A stretch of DNA of 64,000 nt from Symbiodinium natans (taxonomy: Eukaryota > Sar > Dinophyceae > Suessiales > Symbiodiniaceae): assembly GCA_905221605.1 (NCBI GenBank), contig CAJNDS010002535.1, positions 62,001-126,000 of the forward strand, in the 5' to 3' direction. The stretch's first letter is position 1, and each line of letters starts with the position of its first letter. This document shows positions 61,901 through 63,377 of the stretch, piece by piece. The translations under genes were made by a program, and so were the position numbers. The notes below the pieces were generated by a model. That model was not told the DNA's origin. It saw only the letters and a list, made by a program, of their open reading frames with translations, and ran no database searches.

Positions 61901-62815
61901 ACCCTCTAAACCCTCTAAACCCTCAACCCTAAACCCTCAACCCTAAACCCTGTCAAGCAAACCCTCTAGACCCTCTAAACCCTCATCCCTAAACCCTCAA
62001 CCCTCTAAACCCTCAACCCTAAACCCTCAACCCTGAACCCTATAAACCCTAAACCCCAAACCCCAAACCCCAAACCCCAAACCCCAAACCCTAAACCCTA
62101 AACCCTAAACCCTAAACCCTAAACCCTAAACCCTAAACCCTAAACCCTGTCAAGCAAAGACGGGTCGCACCTCGCCCTCGATCTGGCCAGCCCCGCTCTT
62201 GCGGCCGGCCAGGATGTCCTGGAACCCAACGCAGAGTTTAGGGGGGGGTTTAGGGTTTAGGGTTTAGGGTTTAGGGTTTAGGGTTTAGGGTTTAGGGTTT
62301 AGGGTTTAGGGTTTAGGGTTTAGGGTTTAGGGTTTAGGGTGCGGATGAGGGCGCGCATCAGTGTACGCGCCAGGGCAGTGTGCCTTCTCTTTAGATTTAG
62401 GGGTGCGCTTGCGCAGCTTAGTAGCCCATGTAGCCCCAACCTACCACCCGAACTGTCCTCGGTTGAAGGTTCTACCCCGCAACCCCGTTCTCAAGGGGGC
62501 TTCTTGTTGTTATTCTTTCAATCTGCTAGCCAATTCTACTCCAAACGTTGACGGGCAAAACGGCTTGAGGGTTTAGGGGCTTAAGAGCAACTTGGGTAGT
62601 TCTTGAAATAGGGGGGACAATTTGCACCAAATAGAATAGAATCCCCTTAAAGTGACCCCTATGAAGCCTATAAACCCTACAAACCCTACACATCCTACAA
62701 CCCCTATAAACCCTATAAACCCCGTCAACCCTATAAACCCTACAAACCCTACAAACCCTATAAACCCTAAACCCTGTCCATCAAGGTGGTCTTGCCGGAG
62801 CCGCTTGGTCCCATC
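22784..62815 (-). CDS. ABCG-family half transporter gene, about 30 mini-exons over 40 kb
   Basis: ATP-driven membrane transporter of the ABCG type: an N-terminal nucleotide-binding domain followed by a six-helix membrane domain. Reading the minus strand, exons supply in order Walker A (GPSGSGKTTLM), a YVEQFDTLLG segment, LPRSV helix, signature ISGGQ, Walker B with D-loop (FLDEPTSGLDS), H-loop (TIHSPTSYAF), a linker, then membrane segments ending in a C-terminal helix and stop. Nearly all neighbours join in frame with GC-, GT- or GA-AG splice sites. The N-terminal start lies above 62.8 kb and was not found. A short linker exon carrying the usual NPAD motif, and one after the WYWYSW helix, may be missing. 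The substrate cannot be inferred. Introns carry a LINE, MITEs and telomere-type arrays. Confidence 0.88.
22938..23075. repeat. MITE C and relatives
   Basis: Arms AAGGGACTAAAGGAGGGACC and GGTCCCTCCTTATGCCCCC flank a core with GGGGAATAAGATTAAGGG. Further copies: 17842-17955, 31188-31345, 29790-29895, 47588-47690, and a half copy at 7085-7130. Confidence 0.85.
23453..23542 (-). CDS. ABCG exon: EFYGMDEGVMTDMGAMAG
   Basis: 30 codons. The family usually has (V)LE-Y-G-.-D before the last helix, and EFYGMDEGVMT fits this. Acceptor ACGAG/GAG, GT donor GAG/GTTGCA, phase 0. Confidence 0.72.
24215..24365 (-). CDS. Exon-like island, candidate ABCG loop segment
   Basis: About 50 open codons on the minus strand (DLSPTPEDGQPVTILAGTP, then QHMLETCYMRFGNRQHVANF). 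The position fits the extracellular loop before helix 6, which is variable in this family. Splice ends were not fixed. One telomere-type array lies on each side, in the orientation opposite to the common one. Confidence 0.45.
24405..24540 (-). CDS. Two exon-like islands in the ABCG extracellular-loop interval
   Basis: Minus-strand open stretches read FDPAAFEKSTPNK (24405-24445) and a Ser/Pro/Cys-rich segment ending SLDVERPARP (24462-24540). They lie between the upstream-reading 25.2 kb exon and the last exons, where the ABCG loop before helix 6 is coded, but show no family motif. Confidence 0.35.
25164..25209 (-). CDS. ABCG exon: LMLNQFKDSDLGKLQ
   Basis: 46 nt with the A-L-M-.-N-Q-F motif found just after the helix 5 loop. 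The direct join gives SFMR-LMLNQF, a few residues shorter than usual, so one small exon may be missed. Acceptor TTAG/G, GT donor CAG/GTCATG. Confidence 0.82.
25268..26355 (-). CDS. Exon-like islands in the ABCG intron before the LMLNQF exon
   Basis: Open minus-strand stretches: 26055-26210 DKLRTASVGCVLVAAVGYML then PNTLNYLAWFGNILPCMFCG (two hydrophobic segments); 25935-26045 EVHRFRDGALQGFCYVGLQV; 25785-25850 MEPESMKVFSEVRMDTATGS; 25268-25327 VVAHLRHLGHRGVLDPVDA. The first could be a membrane segment. None is needed by the ABCG model. Confidence 0.3.
25640..25772. repeat. MITE A copy
   Basis: Complete, both inverted ends present (TACTTGGAGGTTCATGATAC and its mirror). Uninterrupted at the site where the 19.0 kb copy carries an array. 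Confidence 0.9.
26445..27060. other. Odd 600-bp island without telomere-type repeats
   Basis: Bounded by G runs. Two similar ends (AGGATCCCCTGACTGTTTGG at 26478 and AGGATCCCATCCACGCCTCG at 26998) lie about 520 bp apart. Inside are repeated pieces such as GGATCCCTTTT, AACTCATCCC and TTTAAAGCCGG. No convincing gene. Possibly an unknown, decayed mobile element. Confidence 0.6.
27288..27357 (-). CDS. ABCG exon: GLFIVFQKIPVGWYWYSWTS
   Basis: 70 nt with the family motif I-P-.-.-W-.-W before the large extracellular loop, ending FMR. Acceptor CTCAG/GT, GC donor TGAG/GCGAGG. Inverted telomere-type arrays on both sides. Confidence 0.93.
27690..27738 (-). CDS. ABCG exon: AANALLPTYVTTCLYFG (helix 5)
   Basis: 49 nt. 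With its neighbours it reads SPNME-AANALLPTYVTTCLYFG-GLFIVF, typical helix 5. The acceptor CCCAG/GCA lies directly after a long C tract (G tract on the plus strand). GC donor TTTG/GCAGCC. Confidence 0.92.
28179..28229 (-). CDS. ABCG exon: VGIVLAYAVAAVSPNME (helix 4)
   Basis: 17 codons with the conserved AVAA-SPNM motif of ABCG membrane domains. Acceptor GAGAG/GTT, GC donor GAG/GCGCTG. Unlike most exons here, the flanking arrays have the opposite orientation (TTTAGGG low side, CCCTAAA high side). Confidence 0.92.
28798..28831 (-). CDS. ABCG exon: IFTAAYFLTAM (helix 4 start)
   Basis: 34 nt. Reads W-IFTAAYFLTAM-VGIVLAYA across its two junctions. Acceptor CAAG/G, GT donor ATG/GTGCGC. Confidence 0.82.
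28936..28966 (-). CDS. Possible ABCG exon: RPCFTSARFFW
   Basis: 31 nt that connects LQG to WIFTAAYFLTAM in phase (acceptor CTCAG/GG, GT donor TTCTG/GTCGTG). The expected sequence here is a short FF-W stretch, which it supplies. A 13-nt alternative using a later AG also fits. Confidence 0.5.
29095..31175 (-). CDS. Exon-like islands in ABCG introns, 29-31 kb
   Basis: Open minus-strand stretches without a place in the ABCG model: 31090-31175 (TGFDGWILEGRSAFQDGQLP), 30808-30850 (DIVWDLNDLRQRPV), 30135-30200 (AFQYIQCPILLGPRGPGVAT), 29903-29985 (GYITVNVECPDGSKSQPTPA), 29095-29155 (DIALAGGSLDLGTFEGSAQT). Short open frames are common by chance, so each is weak. Confidence 0.25.
29166..29303. repeat. 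MITE A copy
   Basis: Complete copy; the core is in the opposite orientation relative to the 25.6 kb copy. Confidence 0.88.
29559..29628 (-). CDS. ABCG exon: AMLCVLTSLVFSISVFYAME
   Basis: 70 nt, the rest of helix 3 and the start of the loop (LQG). Acceptor CAGCAG/GCG, GT donor GGAA/GTGTCG. A longer antisense frame across this spot is a shadow. Confidence 0.88.
30003..30117. repeat. MITE G and relatives
   Basis: Ends read TACTATTTGCTTAAGAACC or its mirror. Copies also at 10027-10260 (long), 38483-38560, 35800-35940 and 54030-54170; the last has an array inserted before its right arm. Confidence 0.72.
30349..30400. repeat. Alternating CA/CG tract
   Basis: About 50 bp of alternating purine-pyrimidine (CGCGCG and CACACA), a sequence type able to form Z-DNA. 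The surrounding long frames on both strands are driven by it. Confidence 0.95.
30642..30774. repeat. MITE A copy
   Basis: Complete copy with both ends intact (TACTTGGAGGTTCATGGTAC). Good reference for the empty site. Confidence 0.92.
31371..31417 (-). CDS. ABCG exon: LYTGLTYYVYKFIEE
   Basis: 47 nt, start of helix 3 with the usual G-L-Y-....-Y pattern. The join RERSDG-LYTGLTYYVYKFIEE is seamless. Acceptor TCGAG/GT, GT donor GAG/GTGGGA. Confidence 0.93.
31435..31526. repeat. TTTAGGG array beside the LYTGLTYY exon
   Basis: About 13 perfect units directly upstream (in sense) of the ABCG exon at 31371-31417. Confidence 0.97.
32002..32042 (-). CDS. ABCG exon: TLERALFYRERSDG
   Basis: 41 nt with the strongly conserved ABCG E-R-.-.-F-Y-R-E-R motif between helices 2 and 3. 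Acceptor CCAAG/G, GC donor GACG/GCCACC, phase 1. Confidence 0.93.
32110..32256. repeat. Tandem repeat, unit about 51 bp
   Basis: Two and a half units of GGTACCGAACTCCATAATGG then TACAACCCTATCTAGCATGG. Directly upstream (in sense) of the ERALFYRERSDG exon. Confidence 0.92.
32577..32662 (-). CDS. ABCG exon: membrane helix 2
   Basis: 86 nt encoding AQSIQSTSALLFFVCALCGY followed by GAASYVPSL, a clear membrane helix matching ABCG helix 2. Acceptor CTCCAG/GCC, GC donor CCCT/GCCTCA. The acceptor region is duplicated 370 bp away at 33020-33037. Confidence 0.9.
32760..33003. repeat. TTTGGGGTGG variant array
   Basis: After a normal TTTAGGG run, about 17 units of the 10-mer GGTTTGGGGT, some with TTTAGGG. 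A locally amplified variant. Bounded by an 18-bp direct repeat (32651-32668 and 33020-33037, one mismatch). Confidence 0.9.
33130..33200. repeat. G-rich homopolymer block and other G or C runs
   Basis: Nearly pure G with a few A or C over 65 bp. Other long runs: C at 11359-11385, 19446-19472 and 29824-29840; G at 27026-27044, 24195-24210 and 34605-34621; T then G at 33845-33878. Confidence 0.95.
33274..33301 (-). CDS. Possible ABCG exon: VLAIIDPKH
   Basis: 28 nt that joins in phase from the helix 1 exon (CA+G) and into the next one at a GT donor. The reading TLQ-VLAIIDPKH-AQSIQSTSALL is plausible for the loop after helix 1, but the family signal is weak. Confidence 0.42.
33349..33463. repeat. 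MITE N copy, 4-bp target duplication TTAT
   Basis: 115 bp; TTAT at 33345-33348 and 33464-33467. Confidence 0.9.
33500..34110. other. ABCG intron stretch without a clear gene
   Basis: Contains a MITE (33575-33680, a relative at 42.07-42.14 kb), a T then G homopolymer at 33845-33878, and a minus frame starting MRFSFGLRSPEIFWLLLSCL that looks like a signal peptide but runs into the homopolymer. Not called as a gene. Confidence 0.5.
34517..34580 (-). CDS. ABCG exon: DPEFLGPRFGDKIFMALLTL
   Basis: 64 nt covering the start of membrane helix 1. Joined to the previous exon it reads HYRGDPEFLGPRFGDK. Acceptor GAGAG/GC, GC donor CTGCA/GCTGGG. Flanked by long inverted telomere-type arrays. Confidence 0.87.
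35708..35782 (-). CDS. Exon-like island NPMLSFGDPEILEPYKPPIG
   Basis: Acceptor CCTACAG followed by 24 open codons. Lies in the ABCG intron between the connecting helix and helix 1 exons, which join without it. Confidence 0.3.
36047..36099 (-). CDS. ABCG exon: FHALKTLLAYRMTTHYRG
   Basis: 53 nt giving the amphipathic connecting helix that ends in Y.R.P, typical just before helix 1. Acceptor GCGAG/G, GC donor CGCG/GCTCAC. Confidence 0.82.
36477..36502 (-). CDS. ABCG exon: AQPVPLKEL
   Basis: 26-nt mini-exon just before the first membrane segment. Acceptor CAGAG/GCT; a GC donor after GAGCT gives phase 2 and joins to FHALKTLL. A longer reading to a GT donor at 36465 is possible but breaks phase. 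Confidence 0.6.
36915..37105 (-). CDS. Exon-like island VEDAVLDEQLVFVCVSQTRT
   Basis: About 60 open codons continuing FGEFENREALHPRSSSNKHM and TVFFRGKLEEGGRYP, then a stop. Sits between two ABCG linker exons that join in phase without it, so it is either in an alternative transcript or not coding. Confidence 0.35.
37488..37529 (-). CDS. ABCG exon: AYGKELSDILTKLK
   Basis: 14 codons of the linker (YGKEL). Acceptor ACGAG/GCC, GC donor AAG/GCCACC. Flanked by inverted telomere-type arrays. Confidence 0.68.
37845..37985. repeat. MITE F copies at 37.85 and 27.55 kb
   Basis: 37845-37985 and 27550-27672 are diverged copies with recognisable arms (AACAGTCCTTAA and its mirror) and G runs in the middle. 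23750-23865 looks like another partial copy. Confidence 0.75.
38060..38192. repeat. TTTAGGG array with TTTGGGG units, about 130 bp
   Basis: Mostly TTTAGGG with interspersed TTTGGGG. A CCCTAAA run follows 90 bp later at 38270, across a (GA)n run. Confidence 0.95.
39114..39230. repeat. MITE M, two copies
   Basis: Inverted ends CTTGGAAGCTCTTTCGACT and AAGTCAAAAGGGTCTCCAAG. Second copy at 56138-56250. Confidence 0.75.
39435..39473 (-). CDS. ABCG exon: DGAAATADFAQHW
   Basis: 13 codons from the linker between ATPase and membrane domains. Acceptor CGGAG/GAC, GC donor TGG/GCCAAA, phase 0. CCCTAAA on the low side and TTTAGGG on the high side. Linker sequence is weakly conserved, so the assignment rests on order and splicing. 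Confidence 0.62.
39650..40096 (-). CDS. Overlapping open frames of unknown identity
   Basis: Two minus-strand frames overlap. 40096-39863 is hydrophobic (ATIDVWGFNICTVVPAMAHA); 39987-39650 is mixed (QRAEARVLIARDLIARCWKF, then a Pro-rich run from a G tract, then Val/Leu/Ser-rich). At most one can be real. Lies in the ABCG linker interval where the NPAD exon is expected, but NPAD was not found. Confidence 0.3.
40246..40298 (-). CDS. ABCG exon: LADVKSHFVQCGYAFPE
   Basis: 53 nt. Reads VYAGK-LADVKSHFVQCGYAFPE when joined, as in ABCG linkers (hydrophobic helix, then GY.FP). The acceptor GCCAG/TTA breaks the usual following G. GC donor GAAGA/GCGCC. The NPAD exon expected next was not found. Confidence 0.75.
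40560..42040 (-). repeat. Tandem duplication of a three-part coding-like module
   Basis: Unit 1 (40.56-41.2 kb) and unit 2 (41.34-42.04 kb) share three diverged segments in the same order and frame. Y: 41.1 kb (AFVQPDFSSAASHVTEV) and 41.97 kb (ACAQPLCWSATSHMTTV). Z: 40.9 kb (LGPLIRFNLRGPWHKRT) and 41.75 kb (LGPLVVLFSLGKWIKMET). X: 40.74 kb (GGVWRPL) and 41.4 kb (QCVWRPLAGSDELHV). Frame conservation suggests coding exons duplicated in tandem, each surrounded by telomere-type arrays. Function unknown. Confidence 0.55.
42395..43215 (-). CDS. Further exon-like islands below the nested set
   Basis: Open minus-strand stretches: 43130-43213 LWFVTAFCVCVGSMLDLDGQ; 42870-42952 HRVRERRWHPLWSAAVGAVD; 42395-42555 ACVLTNRALSPYGDGSHFLE. 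Composition is coding-like, but no family is recognised and the splice ends are uncertain. Confidence 0.33.
42720..42790. repeat. CTAAACT variant array
   Basis: Six units of AACTCTA followed by normal CCCTAAA units. Confidence 0.9.
42990..43112. repeat. TTTAGAGGG and TTTATAGGG variant array
   Basis: About six units of GGGTTTAGA, then four of GGGTTTATA. Translates to GFRGFRGF and GFIGFIGF, not a protein. Confidence 0.95.
43515..43807 (-). CDS. Exon-like island ARFVRVDDALIEMMSNKYWT
   Basis: 97 open codons. The ends (ARFVRVDDALIEMMSNKYWT and GLGAVLAYDLASPLGLGAHV) look coding, while the middle (43610-43690) is AT-rich, MITE-like sequence. It may be two exons with a small intron in the same frame. 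Confidence 0.4.
43515..46605 (-). CDS. Same-strand exon-like islands with TBC (Rab-GAP) look, nested in an ABCG intron
   Basis: Between ABCG exons at 46.8 and 40.3 kb is a series of minus-strand islands with long open frames. They run 46.4, 45.65, 45.1, 44.75, 44.43, 44.2, 43.75 and 43.55 kb. The 45.65 kb one resembles the core of a TBC domain (see its entry). If they form one gene, it lies wholly inside the ABCG intron on the same strand. Start, stop and splice joins were not resolved. A fused or alternatively spliced product is the other reading. Confidence 0.45.
43905..44150. repeat. Minisatellite, unit about 45 bp
   Basis: Five to six imperfect units of TAGTCTATGATCCTCTTATA followed by AACCCAATAAGGGAAATATG. 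Related single units occur at 32280 and 62975, so it grew from a dispersed MITE. Confidence 0.9.
44165..44805 (-). CDS. Three exon-like islands of the nested set
   Basis: Open frames: 44680-44800 DLAYAFTRFNEAALFESTVS; 44385-44485 VRLLHFFLLPAWDYDPEDPR then GQLRKLVLCIS; 44165-44265 ELSTEGIMARYEKPFLQCRS then PAELRTMAASIEQLLG. They read like the helical tail of a protein. A MITE J copy with an array inserted sits between the first two. Confidence 0.42.
44487..44660. repeat. MITE J copy with inserted array; other copies
   Basis: Family with CATGGTTGGG and CCCAACTATGACAAAG ends. Here a TTTAGGG array splits it and 27 bp is repeated on both sides (44510-44536 and 44590-44616, 2 mismatches). Other copies: 16675-16825, 17540-17640, 47305-47375, 54820-54890, 57105-57205. 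Confidence 0.82.
45052..45152 (-). CDS. Exon-like island KVTVYQRYHLQDYFEGTGAK
   Basis: About 31 open codons ending ALGGDAAKIW. A partial copy of its first 28 bp lies on the other side of the adjacent TTTAGGG array (45193-45220). Could continue the TBC-like protein, where a DYF-containing helix is common. Confidence 0.45.
45213..45450. repeat. MITE E-type elements
   Basis: Ends read TTGGTAGCCCAG and GGCTGCCAAG. Here a CCCTAAA array fills the centre. Similar elements: 868-985, 13975-14080, 21090-21180, 24128 and 55208-55290. Boundaries are approximate. Confidence 0.55.
45570..45755 (-). CDS. Exon-like island with TBC-domain signature
   Basis: Reads LFSILRAFAAWKPLVGYQPD then LARLAGHIMSVTGHSVGFLL. 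TBC domains have (V/I)LRAYA..P.VGY.Q(G)M..LAG..L at this point; the match covers the R-A-.-A, P-.-VGY and LAG positions, but the usual Q-G-M is replaced. TBC proteins activate Rab GTPases in vesicle traffic. A telomere-type array with TTTCGGG variants flanks it on the low side. Confidence 0.5.
46065..46160. repeat. TTTAGGG array, about 95 bp
   Basis: Perfect units in the intron that holds the TBC-like islands. Confidence 0.97.
46221..46465 (-). CDS. Exon-like island of the nested set
   Basis: About 80 open codons after TTTAGCAG: NPGWLGPCFCQAYSKCWVKE, then DVHYSHFLMKASDTLDANTA. Looks coding (mixed composition, GC-rich third positions). Would be the upstream part of the nested gene. No family recognised. 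Confidence 0.5.
46816..46845 (-). CDS. ABCG exon: AGGAMVYAGK
   Basis: 30 nt encoding the GG..VY.G strand that ends the ATPase domain. Acceptor ACGAAG/GCT, GC donor AAG/GCCCTG. The next ABCG exon I can place is 6.5 kb away, across a run of unrelated exon-like islands. Confidence 0.78.
46870..47400. other. ABCG intron stretch, no gene seen
   Basis: AT-richer unique sequence with MITE fragments (47085-47160 related to 14780-14850; MITE J at 47305-47375). Confidence 0.6.
47471..47495 (-). CDS. ABCG exon: FDDLMMLQ
   Basis: 25 nt. With the preceding exon it reads AYAFSLFDDLMMLQ, the usual end of the ABCG ATPase core. Acceptor TTCCAG/G, GC donor CAG/GCAGGT. The previous exon is 5 kb away across the LINE. 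Confidence 0.86.
47826..47939. repeat. MITE A copy cut off at the LINE 3' end
   Basis: The left arm and core are present. The right arm is lost where telomere-type repeat and the LINE 3' end begin. Confidence 0.85.
48049..48913 (-). pseudogene. LINE ORF2 C-terminal region, split by a frameshift
   Basis: Two overlapping frames, 48913-48470 (RKWNYLGHLLRQPGH, the W-.-.-H-.-.-R pattern common after LINE reverse transcriptase) and 48477-48049 (GDLEVVASDRERWFQMSKQV). The changeover lies near 48480. Below 48049 is a 3' UTR of about 100 nt. Confidence 0.75.
48889..49400 (-). pseudogene. LINE ORF2, catalytic YVDD segment
   Basis: Frame carrying QQGGSHSALLFSYVFGHT, then WAYVDDMIFNFVDWAQ, the reverse transcriptase motif C with its Asp pair, and the thumb-side GLKLNLRKT. 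Stops at 48889 after WHNPQGA; the coding continues in a different frame. Confidence 0.92.
49319..50824 (-). pseudogene. LINE ORF2, endonuclease end and reverse transcriptase first half
   Basis: 501 codons, the longest open frame in the window. Begins IMSDFNAE (endonuclease DFN motif) and holds SDHDCLLLEL (the SDH motif). It then carries reverse transcriptase blocks RPINLLESIHKIFAWLLVTR and WISCDVEAAFDSIS, where D...AFD is motif A with a catalytic Asp. Near 49400 the frame shifts, and the real continuation (QQGGSHSALLF, motif B) lies in another frame. Confidence 0.93.
50821..51285 (-). pseudogene. LINE ORF2, endonuclease N-terminal part
   Basis: Open minus-strand frame starting around TFASWNLRGKTLRDFMTWHE and reading DVVALQEVGG. 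The N-RG and QE motifs are those of apurinic-type endonucleases in LINEs. Ends with CHLPHGDNSDEDF... and a stop at 50821. The next frame overlaps it by four bases, so a frameshift separates them. Confidence 0.85.
51289..52406 (-). pseudogene. LINE ORF1-like protein, one stop and one frameshift
   Basis: 221 codons read from 52406 to an in-frame TGA near 51742. The same frame then continues (QQVVRTFVYGRRSRTANKV) to about 51500, where a shift in frame carries it on to MLRAEP and a stop at 51289. The N-terminus is acidic, then basic (PRRKRGREL). A coiled coil follows (INERVNTLQGEIAIESNERK), then a Pro/Ser-rich region. The layout fits a nucleic-acid-binding LINE ORF1; I see no zinc knuckle. The frame is open upstream through NGYGS to the element's 5' end. 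Confidence 0.75.
52569..52620 (-). CDS. ABCG exon: H-loop YTIVATIHSPTSYAFSL
   Basis: 52 nt with the switch histidine in TIHSPTSYAF, typical of ABCG proteins. Acceptor GCCAG/GC, GC donor TCCTT/GCAGCT. The next intron downstream contains the LINE element. Confidence 0.93.
53298..53480. repeat. MITE F copy with internal insertion
   Basis: Both ends present, but the centre carries an extra stretch with a CA-repeat (53397-53408) that is not in other copies. Imperfect flanking repeats GGTGCAGG and GGTACGGG. Confidence 0.75.
54241..54455. repeat. Inverted pair of arrays around a 30-nt ABCG exon
   Basis: CCCTAAA at 54241-54302, exon at 54334-54363, TTTAGGG at 54383-54455. Confidence 0.97.
54334..54363 (-). 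CDS. ABCG exon: CSILKELGKEG
   Basis: A 30-nt mini-exon. Acceptor CCGAG/GC and donor GAAG/GCGCGC (GC) join NEVC to SILKELGKEG and then YTIVATIH. Long telomere-type arrays on both sides, in inverted orientation. Confidence 0.85.
55942..56005 (-). CDS. ABCG exon: Walker B and D-loop
   Basis: 64 nt encoding PLVVFLDEPTSGLDSKMA plus NEV and one base of Cys. FLDEP is Walker B and SGLD the D-loop. Acceptor CGCAG/CCT, GC donor TTT/GCCCCG. CCCTAAA on the low side; TTTGGGG grading to TTTAGGG on the high side. Confidence 0.95.
56959..57014 (-). CDS. ABCG exon: signature GISGGQAKRVNVALALIS
   Basis: 56 nt carrying the ABC signature ISGGQ. Acceptor GCAAG/GA, GT donor CAG/GTCTGC. It joins the previous exon as LRRGISGGQ. 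Flanked by inverted telomere-type arrays. Confidence 0.94.
57440..57650. repeat. AACCG-rich tract
   Basis: Repeated CCGAACCGAAC, CGAACCG and CACGAACCG over about 200 bp with a GGGGCCGGAGGGGCTGGGG core. Frames give EPNR or SVRF repeats and are not trusted. It follows a plus frame (57255-57440, GDERKLLLAQESGAGSRSAV) of unknown status. Confidence 0.7.
57655..57760. repeat. MITE K, two copies
   Basis: Contains CCCCAAATAGAATAGATTCC followed by a run of CCCC-rich arm. Second, shorter copy at 62600-62665. The first sits beside the AACCGAACCG tract. Confidence 0.6.
57957..58029 (-). CDS. ABCG exon: VDTVISQLRLEKCRNTIIGN
   Basis: 73 nt encoding the helix before the signature motif, ending NVLRR plus one base of Gly. 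Acceptor CTGAG/GTG, GC donor CGAG/GCCGGG. Flanked by CCCTAAA (low side) and TTTAGGG (high side). Confidence 0.92.
58092..58182. repeat. MITE F copy
   Basis: 91 bp, almost a perfect inverted repeat with TTGGGATGTTCCCCC ends. It directly abuts a TTTAGGG array on the left, so no target duplication can be seen. Confidence 0.9.
59207..59292 (-). CDS. ABCG exon: ELTVDQMLMYTAEMKLPRSV
   Basis: 86 nt encoding the conserved LTV...L.Y.AE..LP segment, ending AKAEKRKR. Acceptor ATAG/GC, donor CGC/GCAGCT (GC). The surrounding intron is AT-rich with TA microsatellites. Confidence 0.92.
59577..59690. repeat. MITE B and relatives
   Basis: Recognised by CTAGACCCAAGAGTAGCCTA, then CCTTTTTGGTTTGAAGGGG and GGGAATAAGGGCCTACTC. 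Copies also at 25493-25610, 63457-63565, 5333-5440 and a fragment at 42284. The 5.3 kb copy carries an array near its left end. Confidence 0.8.
59770..60680 (-). mobile_element. Short retroelement with LINE-like ends
   Basis: About 0.9 kb. Its 5' end (AAAATGGCTATGGCTCAAG) matches that of the LINE (AAATGGCTACGGCTCAAG), and its 3' end (GTTGCAAAAGGGTGC) matches the LINE 3' end. Both ends abut CCCTAAA-type repeat. It contains one long frame and no reverse transcriptase. It could be a nonautonomous partner of the LINE or a truncated ORF1 copy. Confidence 0.65.
60023..60680 (-). CDS. Coiled-coil protein of the short element
   Basis: 216 codons open from the element start (reads NGYGSSQF in the same frame as NGYGS in the LINE), or 191 from an internal ATG (MEARLSSC). 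The middle has a helix-rich stretch (LLRERDAIISRLENELQEKV) likely to form a coiled coil. It ends LEQLRERH and stop. ORF1-like by position; no sequence match to the LINE ORF1 was seen beyond the start. Confidence 0.6.
60764..60796 (-). CDS. ABCG exon: CGYVEQFDTLLG (Q-loop region)
   Basis: 33 nt encoding GYVEQFDTLLG, the Q-loop segment. Acceptor GAGAAG/GT, donor CTGG/GTTCC. CCCTAAA on the low side, TTTAGGG on the high side. Confidence 0.88.
61116..61164 (-). CDS. ABCG exon: VLYGGSPASAGVLKHL
   Basis: 49 nt. Corresponds to the GEVLYNG-type strand of ABCG domains. Acceptor CTGCAG/GTG; a GC donor after ...CACTTGT gives phase 1 and completes Cys with the next exon. Confidence 0.82.
61850..62050. 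repeat. CCCTCCAAA and CCCTCAA variant array
   Basis: Several CCCTCCAAA units pass into CCCTCTAAA, CCCTCAA and CCCCAAA. The segment AAACCCTGTCAAGCAAA appears twice (61945 and 62142), flanking part of the array. Confidence 0.9.
62040..62340. repeat. Inverted pair of arrays around an ABCG exon
   Basis: CCCTAAA at 62040-62150, the 48-nt exon at 62171-62218, then TTTAGGG at 62245-62340. The clearest example of the exon-between-inverted-arrays layout. Confidence 0.97.
62171..62218 (-). CDS. ABCG exon: DILAGRKSGAGQIEGE
   Basis: 16 codons that directly follow Walker A in ABCG proteins. Acceptor TCCAG/GAC, donor GAG/GTGCGA (GT). CCCTAAA arrays lie on the low side and TTTAGGG arrays on the high side. 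Confidence 0.9.
62779..62815 (-). CDS. ABCG exon: Walker A
   Basis: 37 nt encoding MGPSGSGKTTLM, the P-loop that binds ATP phosphates. The acceptor is CCAG followed by G. The exon ends ...TTGATG and the intron begins GACAGG, a GA donor, so ATG joins GAC of the next exon to read TTLMDILAGRKSG. Confidence 0.9.
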
Positions 62816-63284
62816 CTGGATGAAAGTAGAAGTTCTCAATCGGCTAGGGTGGCCCTTAACGCCCTCCTTAGTTGCCCAATACCCTGGCCCAAGAAAGTTT
62901 AAACTTCTCTTTTAGTAGGGGTTTAGTATGCCCAAAAAGTTTAAAGTCCACCTATCGGGCTCCTAAGCCTCTGAACAACTTTCCTGAAAATATGAGCCTC
63001 TTAAACCCAAGAAGGGAGAAGAACAAATGTCCCAAGGACCTACCTAGGACATCAAGCCAGATTTAAACCCTCTAAACCCCCTAGACCTTAAACCCTCTGA
63101 AACCCTTTAAACCCTCTAAACCCTTTTAAACCTCCAAACCCTCTAAACCCTCTAAACCCTTTTAACCTCCAAGCCCTCTAAACCCTCCAAGCCCTCTAAA
63201 CCCTCTAAACCCTCTACACCCTCTAAACCCTAAACCCTAAATCCTAAGCCCTAAACCCGCCATATTTAAACTCAGAAACTGCGA

Positions 63285-63345
63285 AGAAAGGGGCTCCCCA
63301 GTCTTTCGGGCCCCTCGTGATTTCAACCTCCGCCTGGATTGAGCA
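63285..63345 (-). CDS. Exon-like island upstream of Walker A
   Basis: Minus-strand acceptor ATCCAG/GCG followed by AEVEITRGPKDWGAPFFA. It lies 500 bp upstream of the Walker A exon and could be an N-terminal ABCG exon. No motif supports this. Confidence 0.3.
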
Positions 63346-63377
63346 CAGCTAGACCCAAGGTTGGCTTTTAAGAATAT

